From the NCBI GenBank assembly GCA_031553035.1, contig JAVBLY010000001.1:358225-422224 (forward strand): a stretch of DNA of 64,000 nt, written 5' to 3'. The stretch comes from JAVBLY01 sp031553035. GTDB lineage: Bacteria; Bacillota; Clostridia; Peptostreptococcales; Anaerovoracaceae. Within the stretch, counting starts at the first letter, position 1. Each line of letters begins with the position of its first letter. The translations under genes were made by a program, and so were the position numbers. Below are positions 32,484-42,113 of this stretch, piece after piece. The notes beneath the pieces are model-generated. The model was not told the DNA's origin and searched no databases. It was given only the letters and a program-made list of their open reading frames with translations.

Positions 32484-33905
32484 ATGAAAAAGACAAAGAT
32501 AATATGCACCATCGGTCCAACATCGGAAGATCGGGAAATGCTGAAAAGCTTGATGGAAGCCGGAATGGACGGAGCGCGGCTGAATTTTTCCCACGGAAAT
32601 CATAATGAACAAAAGGAAAAGATGGATCTGGTCAAAGAATTAAGAGACGAACTGGATATACCTGTTCCAATAATTCTGGATACCAAAGGACCGGAAATAA
32701 GGACCGGAGATTTCAAAGACGGCAAGGCGGAACTAAAAGAAGGAAATAAATTCACAATAACCACGGAAGATGTTTTGGGTGACGGGAGCATCTGTGCTAC
32801 TTCATACAAGGAACTTCCAAAGGACGTGAAGCCCGGAGATAAAATTCTTATTGACGACGGATTAATCGAGCTCACTGTGGATAAGGTGAAAGGGAAAAAC
32901 ATAGAGACCACTGTCAACAACGGCGGTCCGGTAAAGAATAAAAAGAGCATTAATGTACCGGGGGTTCATGTGAATCTGCCATCAATAACCGGACATGACA
33001 AGAAGGACATTTTATTCGGCATTCAGCAGGAAGTGGATTTTATAGCCGCATCATTTATAAGGACCGGGGAAGATGTGAAATATCTGAGACGTTTTCTGGA
33101 CGAAAACGAAGGTCAAAAAGTCAGAATAATTTCCAAAATAGAAAACAAGGAAGGTATAGATCACATCGATGATATTATTGCCGAATCCGACGGGGTCATG
33201 GTGGCGAGAGGCGACATGGGTGTAGAGATCCCTGCTTATGATGTACCTCTTGTTCAGAAGAAGATAATCAAGAAATGCAATCGTAGCGGCATATTCGTTA
33301 TAACCGCAACTCAGATGCTGGATTCCATGATAAGAAATCCCAGACCCACAAGAGCGGAAGTTGCCGATGTGGCAAATGCCATACTTGACGGATCGGATAC
33401 CATCATGTTATCCGGAGAGACCGCATCAGGAAAGTATCCTCTGGAGACGGTTGAGATGATGGTCAGCGTTGCAAGATCTGTTGAAGAAGGTATCGACTAC
33501 AGAGGCAAACTCAGAAAGCGCAAAAGGGATCAGGAAGATACTGTCACTAATGCTATCGGGTATTCTACATGTTCAACTGCAGAGTCTCTTGATGCCAAGG
33601 CAATCATTGCTCCTACAACTTCGGGCTATACGGCGAGAGTACTGGCAAGCTTCAGGCCGGAAAGTCCCATCATCGCTTTTTCCACAAGTAAAAGTGTAGT
33701 GAGGAGACTTGCTCTTGTGTGGGGGGTGATACCTTACTATCACGAATACATGGAAGCCGCAGACCGGTTCTTTGAAAGTGTAATAGACGAAACAAAGAAG
33801 GAAGGGCTCATCAGCGACGGAGATCTGGTGGTTCTGACCGCCGGATTACCGCTGGGAATAGGCGGAAAAACCAATATGATGCGAATACTTACGGTTGGCG
33901 AATAA
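32484..33905 (+). CDS. pyk: Pyruvate kinase
   Basis: The enzyme makes ATP and pyruvate from phosphoenolpyruvate. The 473-residue product from the ATG at 32484 (after GGGAG) has KTKIICTIGPTSEDREM, ARLNFSHGNHNE, ILDTKGPEIRTG and the metal-site segment IISKIENKEGIDHIDDI, then MVARGDMGVEI. The C-terminal allosteric domain begins near residue 350. The extra C-terminal PEP-utiliser domain of some Bacilli is absent. The frame is open upstream of this ATG but without a ribosome site. Confidence 0.97.
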   Translation: MKKTKIICTIGPTSEDREMLKSLMEAGMDGARLNFSHGNHNEQKEKMDLVKELRDELDIPVPIILDTKGPEIRTGDFKDGKAELKEGNKFTITTEDVLGDGSICATSYKELPKDVKPGDKILIDDGLIELTVDKVKGKNIETTVNNGGPVKNKKSINVPGVHVNLPSITGHDKKDILFGIQQEVDFIAASFIRTGEDVKYLRRFLDENEGQKVRIISKIENKEGIDHIDDIIAESDGVMVARGDMGVEIPAYDVPLVQKKIIKKCNRSGIFVITATQMLDSMIRNPRPTRAEVADVANAILDGSDTIMLSGETASGKYPLETVEMMVSVARSVEEGIDYRGKLRKRKRDQEDTVTNAIGYSTCSTAESLDAKAIIAPTTSGYTARVLASFRPESPIIAFSTSKSVVRRLALVWGVIPYYHEYMEAADRFFESVIDETKKEGLISDGDLVVLTAGLPLGIGGKTNMMRILTVGE

Positions 33906-33917
33906 CAGGCGAACAAA

Positions 33918-35138
33918 GTGAAAGATCGTGTGATACTGCATTGCGATATGAATTCCTTTTATGCATCGGTGGAACTTCTGTCCCGACCGGAACTTAAAGA
34001 TGCACCGGCTGCTGTCTGCGGAGATCCGGGCAGCAGGCACGGCATAATACTTGCCAAGAATGAACATGCCAAAAAATACGGTGTTGTTACTGCCGAGACA
34101 TTATGGCAGGCACGGAAAAAATGCCCCGATTTGGTTTTACTTAAAGCCCACCACAACAAATATCATGATTACTCCATAAAAATAAACGAAATATACAAGA
34201 GATTTACCGACATGGTGGAGCCTTTCAGCATAGATGAATCCTGGCTGGACGTGACAGGAAGCCTGGAGCTGTTTGGAACCGGTGAGGATATAGGTTATAA
34301 GATAAAAGAAACTGTCAAAGAAGAACTTGGACTGACATTGTCAGTGGGAGTATCTTTTAATAAGATCTTCGCAAAGATGGGAAGCGATTACAAGAAGCCT
34401 GATGCAGTAACGGTAATAAGCAGGGATAACTACAGAAAGATGTTATGGCCGATGCCCGTTTCCGAACTTTTTTCTGTAGGAAGTGCCACAGTCAAAAAGC
34501 TCAAAGACATAGGTATACGAACCATAGGGGATCTTGCGGCAGGGGATGAGCAAATGCTGGAATCACTTCTTGGCAAAGCCGGCAAGATGATCTTCGGCTA
34601 TGCCAATGGGCTGGACGACAGCCCGGTATCCGGTGCGGAAGAACGAAGAAGGATCAAATCGGTGGGTAACGGCATCACATTCAGAAGAGATCTTAAGGGC
34701 AAAGATGATATCCTGACCGGGCTAACCGCTCTATCGGACAGCGTTGGGGGGAGGCTTAGAAAGTATTGCCTTAAGGCCGGCGGCATCAGAGTTGAGATTA
34801 AGAATCCCGGGTTTGAAACTGTTTCGCGGCAGGCTCAGCTTGATTCCCCGACTAATTTGGCTGAGGTAATCAAAACCACTTCTTACAGGATCATCGATAA
34901 TTTCTGGAATATGAATTCACCAATTAGGCTGATCACAGTAACAGCGATCAATCTGGTGTCAGAAGACGAAGATGAGCAGCTGACATTTTTCGGAGATGAT
35001 GCGGGCACCCAAAAAGGGGAAAAGCTGGAACGGGCTATGGATGACATAAGGGACAAATACGGTTCATCTTCAATAAAATACGGTCGGATTCTTAAGAACG
35101 ATCTCGGTATCAGTCTGGATGAACACGAGGAACAATGA
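33918..35138 (+). CDS. dinB: DNA polymerase IV (Y family)
   Basis: A translesion polymerase of 406 residues. It begins VKDRVILHCDMNSFYASVEL, containing the first catalytic Asp and the steric-gate region, with the second acidic pair in SIDESWLDVTGS. The little-finger domain lies near residues 240-350. The GTG at 33918 is used because the conserved start demands it; no strong ribosome site is visible. It lies 12 bases after pyk, probably in the same transcript. The C-terminal ~20 residues are acidic; a QLTFFGDD stretch near 355 resembles the beta-clamp-binding motif QLxLF. Confidence 0.95.
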   Translation: MKDRVILHCDMNSFYASVELLSRPELKDAPAAVCGDPGSRHGIILAKNEHAKKYGVVTAETLWQARKKCPDLVLLKAHHNKYHDYSIKINEIYKRFTDMVEPFSIDESWLDVTGSLELFGTGEDIGYKIKETVKEELGLTLSVGVSFNKIFAKMGSDYKKPDAVTVISRDNYRKMLWPMPVSELFSVGSATVKKLKDIGIRTIGDLAAGDEQMLESLLGKAGKMIFGYANGLDDSPVSGAEERRRIKSVGNGITFRRDLKGKDDILTGLTALSDSVGGRLRKYCLKAGGIRVEIKNPGFETVSRQAQLDSPTNLAEVIKTTSYRIIDNFWNMNSPIRLITVTAINLVSEDEDEQLTFFGDDAGTQKGEKLERAMDDIRDKYGSSSIKYGRILKNDLGISLDEHEEQ

Positions 35139-35240
35139 TATCCGAGTAAGTATGCAAGTAAATAATTAAATATATTATATTTGGGTATAATATACCTGAC
35201 TCACAAGCTATTGTAAACAAAATCGTACTAGGAGGAATTT

Positions 35241-35765
35241 ATGAGAATCTTATCAGTTATTTTGGGTATCTTGTTGATCGTTACAGGTATCTATTGCTTC
35301 TTCAATCTGGGAGTGGCATTCGTATCACTTGCACTTTTCCTTGGGATCATCATGATGGTTTACGGAATAAGTCAGATAATTGCATACTTTGCATCAAAGA
35401 AAAACGGAGGCAGCTCCGGATGGGTGTGTTTTGAAGGGATATTGACCTTAGCCATAGGCGCCATAGTGGCATTTTATCCACTGACAGAGTTTTTCCTTGC
35501 AATTTGGTTTGCCGCATGGCTCATAGTTTCTGGTATACTAAGAATAGTAGCATCAATACAGACAAAGAGAAACTTCCCGGGAACACCGTGGGGATTCATG
35601 ATGTTCCTTGGTGTACTGACAGTAATAGCCGGAATATACGGAATGGTTAATCCATTGGTGATCGGAATGGCCATGGCAATGCTCTTTGGAATATTTTTTA
35701 TTCTCCAGGGTATCAACAGTATCGTTTTCGGCTTAGGCAGCGCGGACGCAAAAAAGAAAAAATAG
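35241..35765 (+). CDS. HdeD-like membrane protein (DUF308)
   Basis: A 174-residue protein with six hydrophobic helices in three pairs, the pattern of the HdeD/DUF308 family: ILSVILGILLIVTGIYCFFN, FLGIIMMVYGISQIIAYF, GILTLAIGAIVAFYP and later similar repeats. A K-rich end (DAKKKK) follows. HdeD is linked to acid resistance in E. coli; function here is not known. AGGAGG (35231-35236) precedes the ATG, and TATAAT at 35186-35191 may be its -10 box. Ten bases separate it from the next gene. Confidence 0.85.
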   Translation: MRILSVILGILLIVTGIYCFFNLGVAFVSLALFLGIIMMVYGISQIIAYFASKKNGGSSGWVCFEGILTLAIGAIVAFYPLTEFFLAIWFAAWLIVSGILRIVASIQTKRNFPGTPWGFMMFLGVLTVIAGIYGMVNPLVIGMAMAMLFGIFFILQGINSIVFGLGSADAKKKK

Positions 35766-35775
35766 GAAATAAATA

Positions 35776-36915
35776 ATGTCTGAAAAATCGGGTAAAGAGG
35801 ACAATCAAGAAAAAAAGGCCTTGATAGGCTTTGCGGAAGAGGATAAGAACAGGATCATAAGTGTAGTTGTGACTATAACTGTGACCCTGGTCATCCTTGC
35901 TCTGCTGGTCATGACGCTCTGGACCATGCTTGATCTGGTACTCCTTACATTTATCCTGACATTTCTTTTTTACCATTTTCAAAAAATGATCAAAAACAGG
36001 CTTGGTGAAAAAATAAGAGACAAGATCCCGGATGGGCTGATCCTGTTCATACTTTATTTAATAGTCATCGGCCTTCTTACCTGGATAAGTGTTGTATTTG
36101 TTCCAAAGCTTATTCTGCAGATAAACGAGATAGCAACCGTATTCATGCATTTTGATATGAATACTATGAGGGATGCTCTGGATCCCAGACTGGCAGAGAT
36201 TCTTTGGGATATAGATCTCAATCCTTATATCAGCGATGCAGGCAACTTCCTTATGAACTCGGTCACTTTGATCGGGGCTTTCAGTTTGAATTTTGTGTTT
36301 GCATTTCTCCTTAGTTTTATGATTCTTCTGGAGAAGGACAAGATACGAAGATTCAGTGAAACTCTTAAACACAGCAAGATCGCGTTTGTATACGAACATA
36401 CTATGAAATTCGGCGGAAGTTTCGTAAGGACTTTCGGGACCGTAATGAAGGTACAGGTTACCATCTCATTCGTGAACAGCATATTGTCCGTGATAATACT
36501 GGGGATCATGGGATTCCCGTCAGTGATCGGACTTGGTATAATGATCTTCTTCCTGGGGTTGATACCGGTGGCAGGAGTCATCATCTCACTAGTTCCTTTG
36601 TGCATAATCGGATTTACCATAGGCGGATTCAAGATGGTCATTGCCGTAATCATAATGATAATCGTGATCCACAGCCTTGAAGCATATATTTTAAATCCAA
36701 AACTGATGTCCACCAGGACATCACTTCCCATTTGTTTTGTCTTTATTATTTTACTTGTCTCTGAGCATTACCTCGGAGCGTGGGGGCTTCTTATAGGAGT
36801 TCCGTTGTTCATATTCCTTATGAAGTCTTTTGAGGTGGATTATCAGGAAGCCTGTAAACCCAAGCCTGTCTTCAATCCCGAGAGATTTAAAAATTTCAGA
36901 AAACGCACCCGGTAA
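35776..36915 (+). CDS. AI-2E family (PerM-like) transporter, second copy
   Basis: A 379-residue membrane protein with the same plan as the one at 26912: two N-terminal helices (VTVTLVILALLVMTLWTML), a soluble segment near 120-150, and the C-terminal set FLGLIPVAGVIISLVPLCI and WGLLIGVPLFIFL. The two copies share the family fold but not close sequence, so they probably serve different substrates or states. The ribosome site is weak (GGAAATAAATA). It likely forms a unit with the HdeD-like gene. Confidence 0.82.
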   Translation: MSEKSGKEDNQEKKALIGFAEEDKNRIISVVVTITVTLVILALLVMTLWTMLDLVLLTFILTFLFYHFQKMIKNRLGEKIRDKIPDGLILFILYLIVIGLLTWISVVFVPKLILQINEIATVFMHFDMNTMRDALDPRLAEILWDIDLNPYISDAGNFLMNSVTLIGAFSLNFVFAFLLSFMILLEKDKIRRFSETLKHSKIAFVYEHTMKFGGSFVRTFGTVMKVQVTISFVNSILSVIILGIMGFPSVIGLGIMIFFLGLIPVAGVIISLVPLCIIGFTIGGFKMVIAVIIMIIVIHSLEAYILNPKLMSTRTSLPICFVFIILLVSEHYLGAWGLLIGVPLFIFLMKSFEVDYQEACKPKPVFNPERFKNFRKRTR

Positions 36916-36921
36916 AGTACG

Positions 36922-37488
36922 CTAAGAACCGGCTGCAAACAATCCCTTTTCAGTTACATAGTATCCGGTACAAATATCGTGAGGCTCCACAGGCATTTTT
37001 TTAAGGAGCTGTTTTTCTCTGCAGAAAAGAATGGTCTCGCCGGTGAATGATTTTAAGTATCTGTCATAGTAACCTGCTCCGTAACCTACTCTGTTGCCGT
37101 TTGCGTCGGCAGCCAGACAGGGTATGAACGCCAGATCGATATCTTCTTTGGATATTACCGGGCAGCTGTCCTTCGGTTCCGGAATATCGAGAAAGCCGTT
37201 TATCACATCTTCAAAACCTCTGATCTTTCTGGCTTCCATGCGGCGGTCTTTATAACATTTAGGACCGCAGACGGTCTTCCCTTTTCTAAGGGCGTCCTCT
37301 ATGAGAGGTCTAACATCTATTTCGTTTTCCATTGTGATGAATGTAAATATCGTCCCGGCTTTTTTATAAATATTCGAATCAAGAATATTCTGCACGATAT
37401 GGCTGTCTGCATCCGTTCTGTAGACAGGGTCCGGCTCATCCATGATCATTTTCATTTTTTTTCTTAAGATCTGTTTCTCTTCATTCAT
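36922..37488 (-). CDS. 5-formyltetrahydrofolate cyclo-ligase
   Basis: The enzyme returns 5-formyl-THF to 5,10-methenyl-THF using ATP. From the ATG at 37488 it has 188 residues, with KQILRKKMKMIM at the start, TFITMENEIDVRPL, and the family ATP/folate motif GNRVGYGAGYYDRYL near the C-terminus. The start is chosen because the longer frame begins in a poor context. A TATAAT at 37501-37496 on this strand is only seven bases from the ATG, so the message may be leaderless. The -35 region is weak. Confidence 0.9.
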   Translation of the reverse strand: MNEEKQILRKKMKMIMDEPDPVYRTDADSHIVQNILDSNIYKKAGTIFTFITMENEIDVRPLIEDALRKGKTVCGPKCYKDRRMEARKIRGFEDVINGFLDIPEPKDSCPVISKEDIDLAFIPCLAADANGNRVGYGAGYYDRYLKSFTGETILFCREKQLLKKMPVEPHDICTGYYVTEKGLFAAGS

Positions 37489-37558
37489 AATGAGGATTAT
37501 AACACGACTGCAAAACAATTGATATGATATACTGGTAGAAAAGCAAAGGGGAAAACAA

Positions 37559-38563
37559 ATGTATAATCATGTTTTATTTTTCGGGTATATGATTGCCGCA
37601 TTTTCCGCCTTGGTTGCGATTTTGATAATCCTGGTAGTACAGAGGCATGATACGGACAAGAAAGGTCTTTACAGAAAGACCCGTAATTTTGTTATCATTT
37701 CGTTTCTCATTGAGTTCAATTATTTTCTTTCCTTCTACAAGGAGATGATGCTGGATAATTTAATAGTGGGACCTGTATGGCGAACATTCGACTATACGGT
37801 CTGGATCTTGGTTTACTATTTCTGGATCCTGCTCATGGATGAGCTTATCGGTGGAGACAGGCTTGAGGGATACAAAAGATTTTATAAATATACAACTTTC
37901 TCCGCTATAGTTTTGTTCGGTATCGGTTGTATATTCTTTATGGATGATTATTATATTGTAAGCTCTTTTTACGGGCAGTTTTATCTTTTTATCTGTACAG
38001 GTCTGTTTGCCGCAATATGCTTTTTTATCATGTGGAAATTCCTCCACAAAACGCTTCACGAAATACCAAATTCACTTCCCAGGATTTATGTGACAGTAGT
38101 GACTGTCACCCTCGCTGTTCTTCACATCAGTCATATGATCGTAGACGGGAAGCTGTATCTGGGATTGTACGGACAGTCAGGCTGGGGGAATGAGATTCTG
38201 GATCCTGTGTGGCTGGTGTTCTTAGTTACCAATATAGCTACTATCGTCTTTATCTATAAAGCTGATTTCAGTCCGGTCTATTATCGGGATGAACACGGTA
38301 ATGAAACAGGGATCGGGGAAGTGGTACATGAAGATGAGGACGTGGCAAAAATCAACCGGTCTGCTGAGCTGCACAGGCTTACCCAACGGGAACGTGAGGT
38401 GTTATTCCTGGCTTACTACGGAATGACCAACCCTGAAATCTCCGAGAAACTTTTTATATCGAGAAATACAGTAAAAAAACATATGCACAGCATCTTTGAA
38501 AAAATGGACGTATCCACAAGGATGGAGATTGTACACCTTATCAACTCTCGGAAATCCAAATAG
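37559..38563 (+). CDS. Membrane-bound LuxR-family transcriptional regulator
   Basis: The 334-residue protein has about seven hydrophobic helices over residues 1-240 and a C-terminal LuxR-type helix-turn-helix (residues ~270-332: LTQREREVLFLAYYGMTNPE, ISEKLFISRNTVKKHMHSIF). It has no receiver domain, so the membrane part is the likely sensor. Such proteins, a multi-helix sensor fused to LuxR DNA-binding, are common in Clostridia and Eggerthella-type bacteria, often beside the genes they control. AAAGGGG precedes the ATG. The next genes, a permease and an amidohydrolase, are the natural targets; this is inference. Confidence 0.85.
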   Translation: MYNHVLFFGYMIAAFSALVAILIILVVQRHDTDKKGLYRKTRNFVIISFLIEFNYFLSFYKEMMLDNLIVGPVWRTFDYTVWILVYYFWILLMDELIGGDRLEGYKRFYKYTTFSAIVLFGIGCIFFMDDYYIVSSFYGQFYLFICTGLFAAICFFIMWKFLHKTLHEIPNSLPRIYVTVVTVTLAVLHISHMIVDGKLYLGLYGQSGWGNEILDPVWLVFLVTNIATIVFIYKADFSPVYYRDEHGNETGIGEVVHEDEDVAKINRSAELHRLTQREREVLFLAYYGMTNPEISEKLFISRNTVKKHMHSIFEKMDVSTRMEIVHLINSRKSK

Positions 38564-38672
38564 GAAAAAAAGTAAAAATGGTCCAGGTGGGTACTACTTT
38601 ATACCTTCTCTTCTGATTACAATGAACACATAATCGGATTAGTATTTCATTCATTGTATTGGAGGTATCAAA

Positions 38673-40079
38673 ATGGAAAAGAAAGCTGATGGAAATGTAG
38701 CTATAAAAAGCGACGATCAGAAAAAGGGCGAATTTAAAAAAGTCCTGGGGCTGGGCTCCCTTGTCATCTTCGGACTGGCTTATCTTGCGCCTACCGCTGT
38801 ATTCAACTATTACGGGCCCATATCCGTTGCATCCCATGGAATGTTCCCGATGTGCTATCTGATCACAACTGTTGCCATGTTCTTTACCGCATACAGCTAT
38901 GCTCAGATGTCCAGAGAATTTCCAATATCAGGATCGGCATATACATATGTACAAAGGTCGGTCCATCCCAATCTTGGGTTCATGACGGGGTGGGTAATGC
39001 TTTTGGATTATTTACTTTTGCCGATGGTCTGCTTCCTTCTCATAGGCATCTACATGGAAGTTTATGTACCTGTTATTCCTGCGTGGCTTTGGATAGTCAT
39101 CGTAGTCCTTTTCAGCTTTTTGGTGAATTACATCGGTGTCAAAGTTGCGGCAAGAGTGGACACTGTTATTATCGGAGCTCAGATCCTAATGTGTATCGGG
39201 TTTGCCGGGGTTTGTATCTATTCTCTCAGTCAGGGAGGTGTAGACGGCACAGCAAACGGAGGCTTTGATGTAGAAGCATTTTATAATTCAGAGCTCTTCG
39301 AATTCAAAGCTATCATGTATCCTGCGGCTATCTTGTGTGTCTCATTTCTCGGGTTTGATGCAGTATCCACTTTTGCTGAAGAAGCAAAGAATCCCAAGCG
39401 AGATCTTCCAAGAGCCATCATGCTTATCTGCATTGGCGCAGGGTTCCTGTTTGTACTGATGGCATACTTTGCACAGGCAGTATGGCCGGTAGGTTTTACC
39501 ATGCTGGAAGATGCTGATGCGGGGATATTTGAGCTTGCTGCTCGCTTGCCTGTCCCTCATCTTGATATTGTTTTTCTGGTGGTCGATAACCTTGCGAGTC
39601 TTGCGTGCGCTCTCTCGGGGATCGCCGCTGTTATTAGGATCATGTACAGCATGGGTCGTGACAATACACTGCCCAAGAGATTCTTCGGATACATGAATCC
39701 CAAAACCGGTATCCCTTCATTCAATCTAGCGCTGGTTTCAGCGATAGGTCTATGCGCAATTTTCTTTGCAGATAACATGCTTGCAGGTGCGGAACTTATT
39801 AGCTTTGGCGCAATAACAGGATTTATAATGGTTAACCTATCAGTGCCAATGTATTTTGCCAGAAAGAAAAAGCAGGAACTGAATGTACTTAAACATATAA
39901 TTATTCCGGTAATAGGGATAGGGATCTGTGTTGCTTTGTGGATCAATATCGCTCCTAACGCAAAGATCATAGGTTTCATATGGCTGGCATTAGGTCTGGT
40001 AGTCTGCGGAATCAAAACCAAAGGCTTCAGGTCTCAGCCGCCCGAACTCGTGCTTGAACTTGAGGAGGAAGAAAAATGA
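38673..40079 (+). CDS. APC-family amino acid or amine permease
   Basis: The 468-residue protein has about twelve hydrophobic helices. The first contains GLGSLVIFGLAYLAPTAVFN and the second FTAYSYAQMSREFPISGSAY, the substrate-site region of APC transporters; the middle has SFLGFDAVSTFAEEAKNPKR, the family signature. Residues 1-35 are a polar N-terminus and the last 20 are acidic. TTGGAGG precedes the ATG. The gene overlaps the amidohydrolase by four bases (ATGA), so the two proteins probably act together. Confidence 0.9.
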   Translation: MEKKADGNVAIKSDDQKKGEFKKVLGLGSLVIFGLAYLAPTAVFNYYGPISVASHGMFPMCYLITTVAMFFTAYSYAQMSREFPISGSAYTYVQRSVHPNLGFMTGWVMLLDYLLLPMVCFLLIGIYMEVYVPVIPAWLWIVIVVLFSFLVNYIGVKVAARVDTVIIGAQILMCIGFAGVCIYSLSQGGVDGTANGGFDVEAFYNSELFEFKAIMYPAAILCVSFLGFDAVSTFAEEAKNPKRDLPRAIMLICIGAGFLFVLMAYFAQAVWPVGFTMLEDADAGIFELAARLPVPHLDIVFLVVDNLASLACALSGIAAVIRIMYSMGRDNTLPKRFFGYMNPKTGIPSFNLALVSAIGLCAIFFADNMLAGAELISFGAITGFIMVNLSVPMYFARKKKQELNVLKHIIIPVIGIGICVALWINIAPNAKIIGFIWLALGLVVCGIKTKGFRSQPPELVLELEEEEK

Positions 40080-41770
40080 ACACTGTTCTTACAAATGCAA
40101 ATATTTATACTTCTGACGAGAAAAATCCTCAGGCGCAGACCATTGTTTACAACGATGACGAGATACTCTATGTAGGTTCGGGGCTCAAATCCGACTGGGA
40201 AAAGTATGCAGGTGATGATGCCGATATTCATGACCTGAACGGGCAAACAGTGATACCCGGCTTTATTGACAGCCACGTTCATCCCGGAATGGTGTCACAA
40301 AGTTCATGGCATATAAGATTGCCATGGACCGAAGATGTAAACGAGCTTCTGTCATTCGTAAAAAAATATGCCCGGGAGCATCCGCCGTCGGAAATACCTT
40401 TCCTGTACTTTGAATACTATCCTACGATGATATTCGATGAAAAAGGACCAACAAAGGAACTCCTGGACACTGCTGTTTCCGACAGACCTTGTCTCCTGCA
40501 GGACTTCGGTGAGCATCTTCACTGGGTCAACTCGAAAATGCTGGAGCTAATGGAGATAAATAAGGATACGGAAGATCCCATGCCAGGATTGGTCATGTTT
40601 GTCAGAGACGAAAAAGGAGAACCGACAGGCTGGGTAAAGGAAATGGCATGGCTCAAATTTGCTGACAGAATGTATGAAAAAATAGGGTGGATTCCGCCTG
40701 TGGAAATGACCCCGGAACTTATGGAGGACTTCTTTGAATTCATGGCGGATCACGGAATAACAGCAATTGCAGAAGGTATCTTGGAAGGCGAGGCCCAGTT
40801 CAGTTCTCAGAAAACATTATATGATCAGAACAAGATCAAGCTTTACTATGACGGTAATGTAAGATTCTGGACATACGAAGATCTCACGGAGAAAATAGCA
40901 GAGCTTAAAAGATACAGAGAAAAATACACCTCGAGATACATGAAGATAAATACAGTGAAACTTTTTCTCGACGGAACCAACGAAAGCGGAAACTGTGCTG
41001 TCCTCGAACCCTTCATAAATGACCCGGAAGGCACGAATGTAGGCAGTATCGCCATGGAACTCCCCGAACTGAAGAAATGCCTTCATCTCATAAACAAGGA
41101 AGGTCTGGATCTTCATGTCCATGTTGTGGCGGACCGCGGATTCAGGACTATGGTGGATGCATACGAGCAGGCGAAATCGGAGGTGGAGGCGGCCGGTGGC
41201 GAATGGGTGACACAGATGATACTTGCCCATTGCGAGCTTGTAGATCCGTCAGATATGGGAAGACCCGCAGAACTGGGTATAACCATAAACTGGTCATGTC
41301 ACTGGTCCGGAGGATATTTCGGCGATGAAGCAAAGTCGTATCTCGGAGAAGAGAGATGGAACAGGATGTATCAGTTCAATCCCATGATAAAGAGCGGTGC
41401 ACTTGTAACATTCTCAAGTGATGTGGTAACCAAGTATGAGCTCAACAGAGCAGACCCTTTCTTCGGTATGCAGGTGGCGGCCACAAAGGTGGACCCTGAA
41501 GTTCCCCTTGACCCGGATAAATATCCGGGGAGCATGAGACCTCCTGAAAGCGCAAAGCTGTCGGTAGGCAATCTTCTTAAGGGATACACGATCAACGGAG
41601 CAAAACAATTGCATTGGGAAGATCGGATGGGATCTCTTACGCCCGGCAAGCTGGCTAATATCAATATTATTTCTGATGATCCATTTAAAGTCCTACCGGA
41701 AGAGTTGAGTGGGATAAAATTTGATGCGGTTATCTTCGAAGGCGAAGTTATCAGAGGGAATATTGGATAG
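40076..41770 (+). CDS. YtcJ-like metal-dependent amidohydrolase
   Basis: The 564-residue protein is of the amidohydrolase_3 branch. It has the N-terminal beta-sandwich (NTVLTNANIYTSDE), the metal-site motif VIPGFIDSHVHPGMVS, the later histidines in GLDLHVHVVADRGFR and ILAHCELVDPSDM, and a C-terminal LSVGNLLKGYTINGAKQLHW followed by GSLTPGKLANINII. Relatives include N-substituted formamide deformylases and poorly characterised periplasmic or cytosolic hydrolases. No signal peptide, so it acts inside the cell on what the permease brings in. AGGAGG lies in the permease end. Confidence 0.88.
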   Translation: MNTVLTNANIYTSDEKNPQAQTIVYNDDEILYVGSGLKSDWEKYAGDDADIHDLNGQTVIPGFIDSHVHPGMVSQSSWHIRLPWTEDVNELLSFVKKYAREHPPSEIPFLYFEYYPTMIFDEKGPTKELLDTAVSDRPCLLQDFGEHLHWVNSKMLELMEINKDTEDPMPGLVMFVRDEKGEPTGWVKEMAWLKFADRMYEKIGWIPPVEMTPELMEDFFEFMADHGITAIAEGILEGEAQFSSQKTLYDQNKIKLYYDGNVRFWTYEDLTEKIAELKRYREKYTSRYMKINTVKLFLDGTNESGNCAVLEPFINDPEGTNVGSIAMELPELKKCLHLINKEGLDLHVHVVADRGFRTMVDAYEQAKSEVEAAGGEWVTQMILAHCELVDPSDMGRPAELGITINWSCHWSGGYFGDEAKSYLGEERWNRMYQFNPMIKSGALVTFSSDVVTKYELNRADPFFGMQVAATKVDPEVPLDPDKYPGSMRPPESAKLSVGNLLKGYTINGAKQLHWEDRMGSLTPGKLANINIISDDPFKVLPEELSGIKFDAVIFEGEVIRGNIG

Positions 41771-41955
41771 TTTACAGAAATAATCACTGTGTGCCGCGGC
41801 AGCCATATGAATGTACATTTCTTCATCCAAAAGAATGAGACCATTTTCGACCAGTCCATTGTTTTTGCGAATTCCTTCCCGGTGATTTTCCACGGAGTTT
41901 TTGCAAGCAAGCAATCGAAAAAGTAATCACCGAATATATGATATATGTATAGCAT
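41771..41955 (-). pseudogene. Possible remnant of a coding sequence
   Basis: On the reverse strand a frame reads MLACKNSVENHREGIRKNN and continues GLVENGLILLDEEMYIHMAA up to the amidohydrolase end, where it runs into the reverse of that gene. The composition is protein-like, but no start signals, family or full length are recognised. It may be a scrap of a lost gene or chance. Confidence 0.2.
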
Positions 41956-42051
41956 AGGACGAATGTCATATTCATTGTGAGGCTGGCAAAAATGCAGCTG
42001 CCCAGATTATATCGCCTTTTAAATTTTTCATGTCTGACTTCTCCAGTATTG

Positions 42052-42066
42052 TCCGGTCAAACCGGA
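42052..42066. repeat. Short inverted repeat
   Basis: TCCGGT (42052-42057), a 3-base loop and ACCGGA (42061-42066) make a small hairpin 50 bases before the large palindrome at 42114. Confidence 0.5.
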
Positions 42067-42113
42067 TAGTCTTACTGTTTTTATTTTTCTATGTTTGTAA
42101 ATTATTGATATTT

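Noticed and set aside
40817..41230. Reverse ORFs inside the amidohydrolase gene
   Set aside because: Shadows of the forward gene; no start signals.
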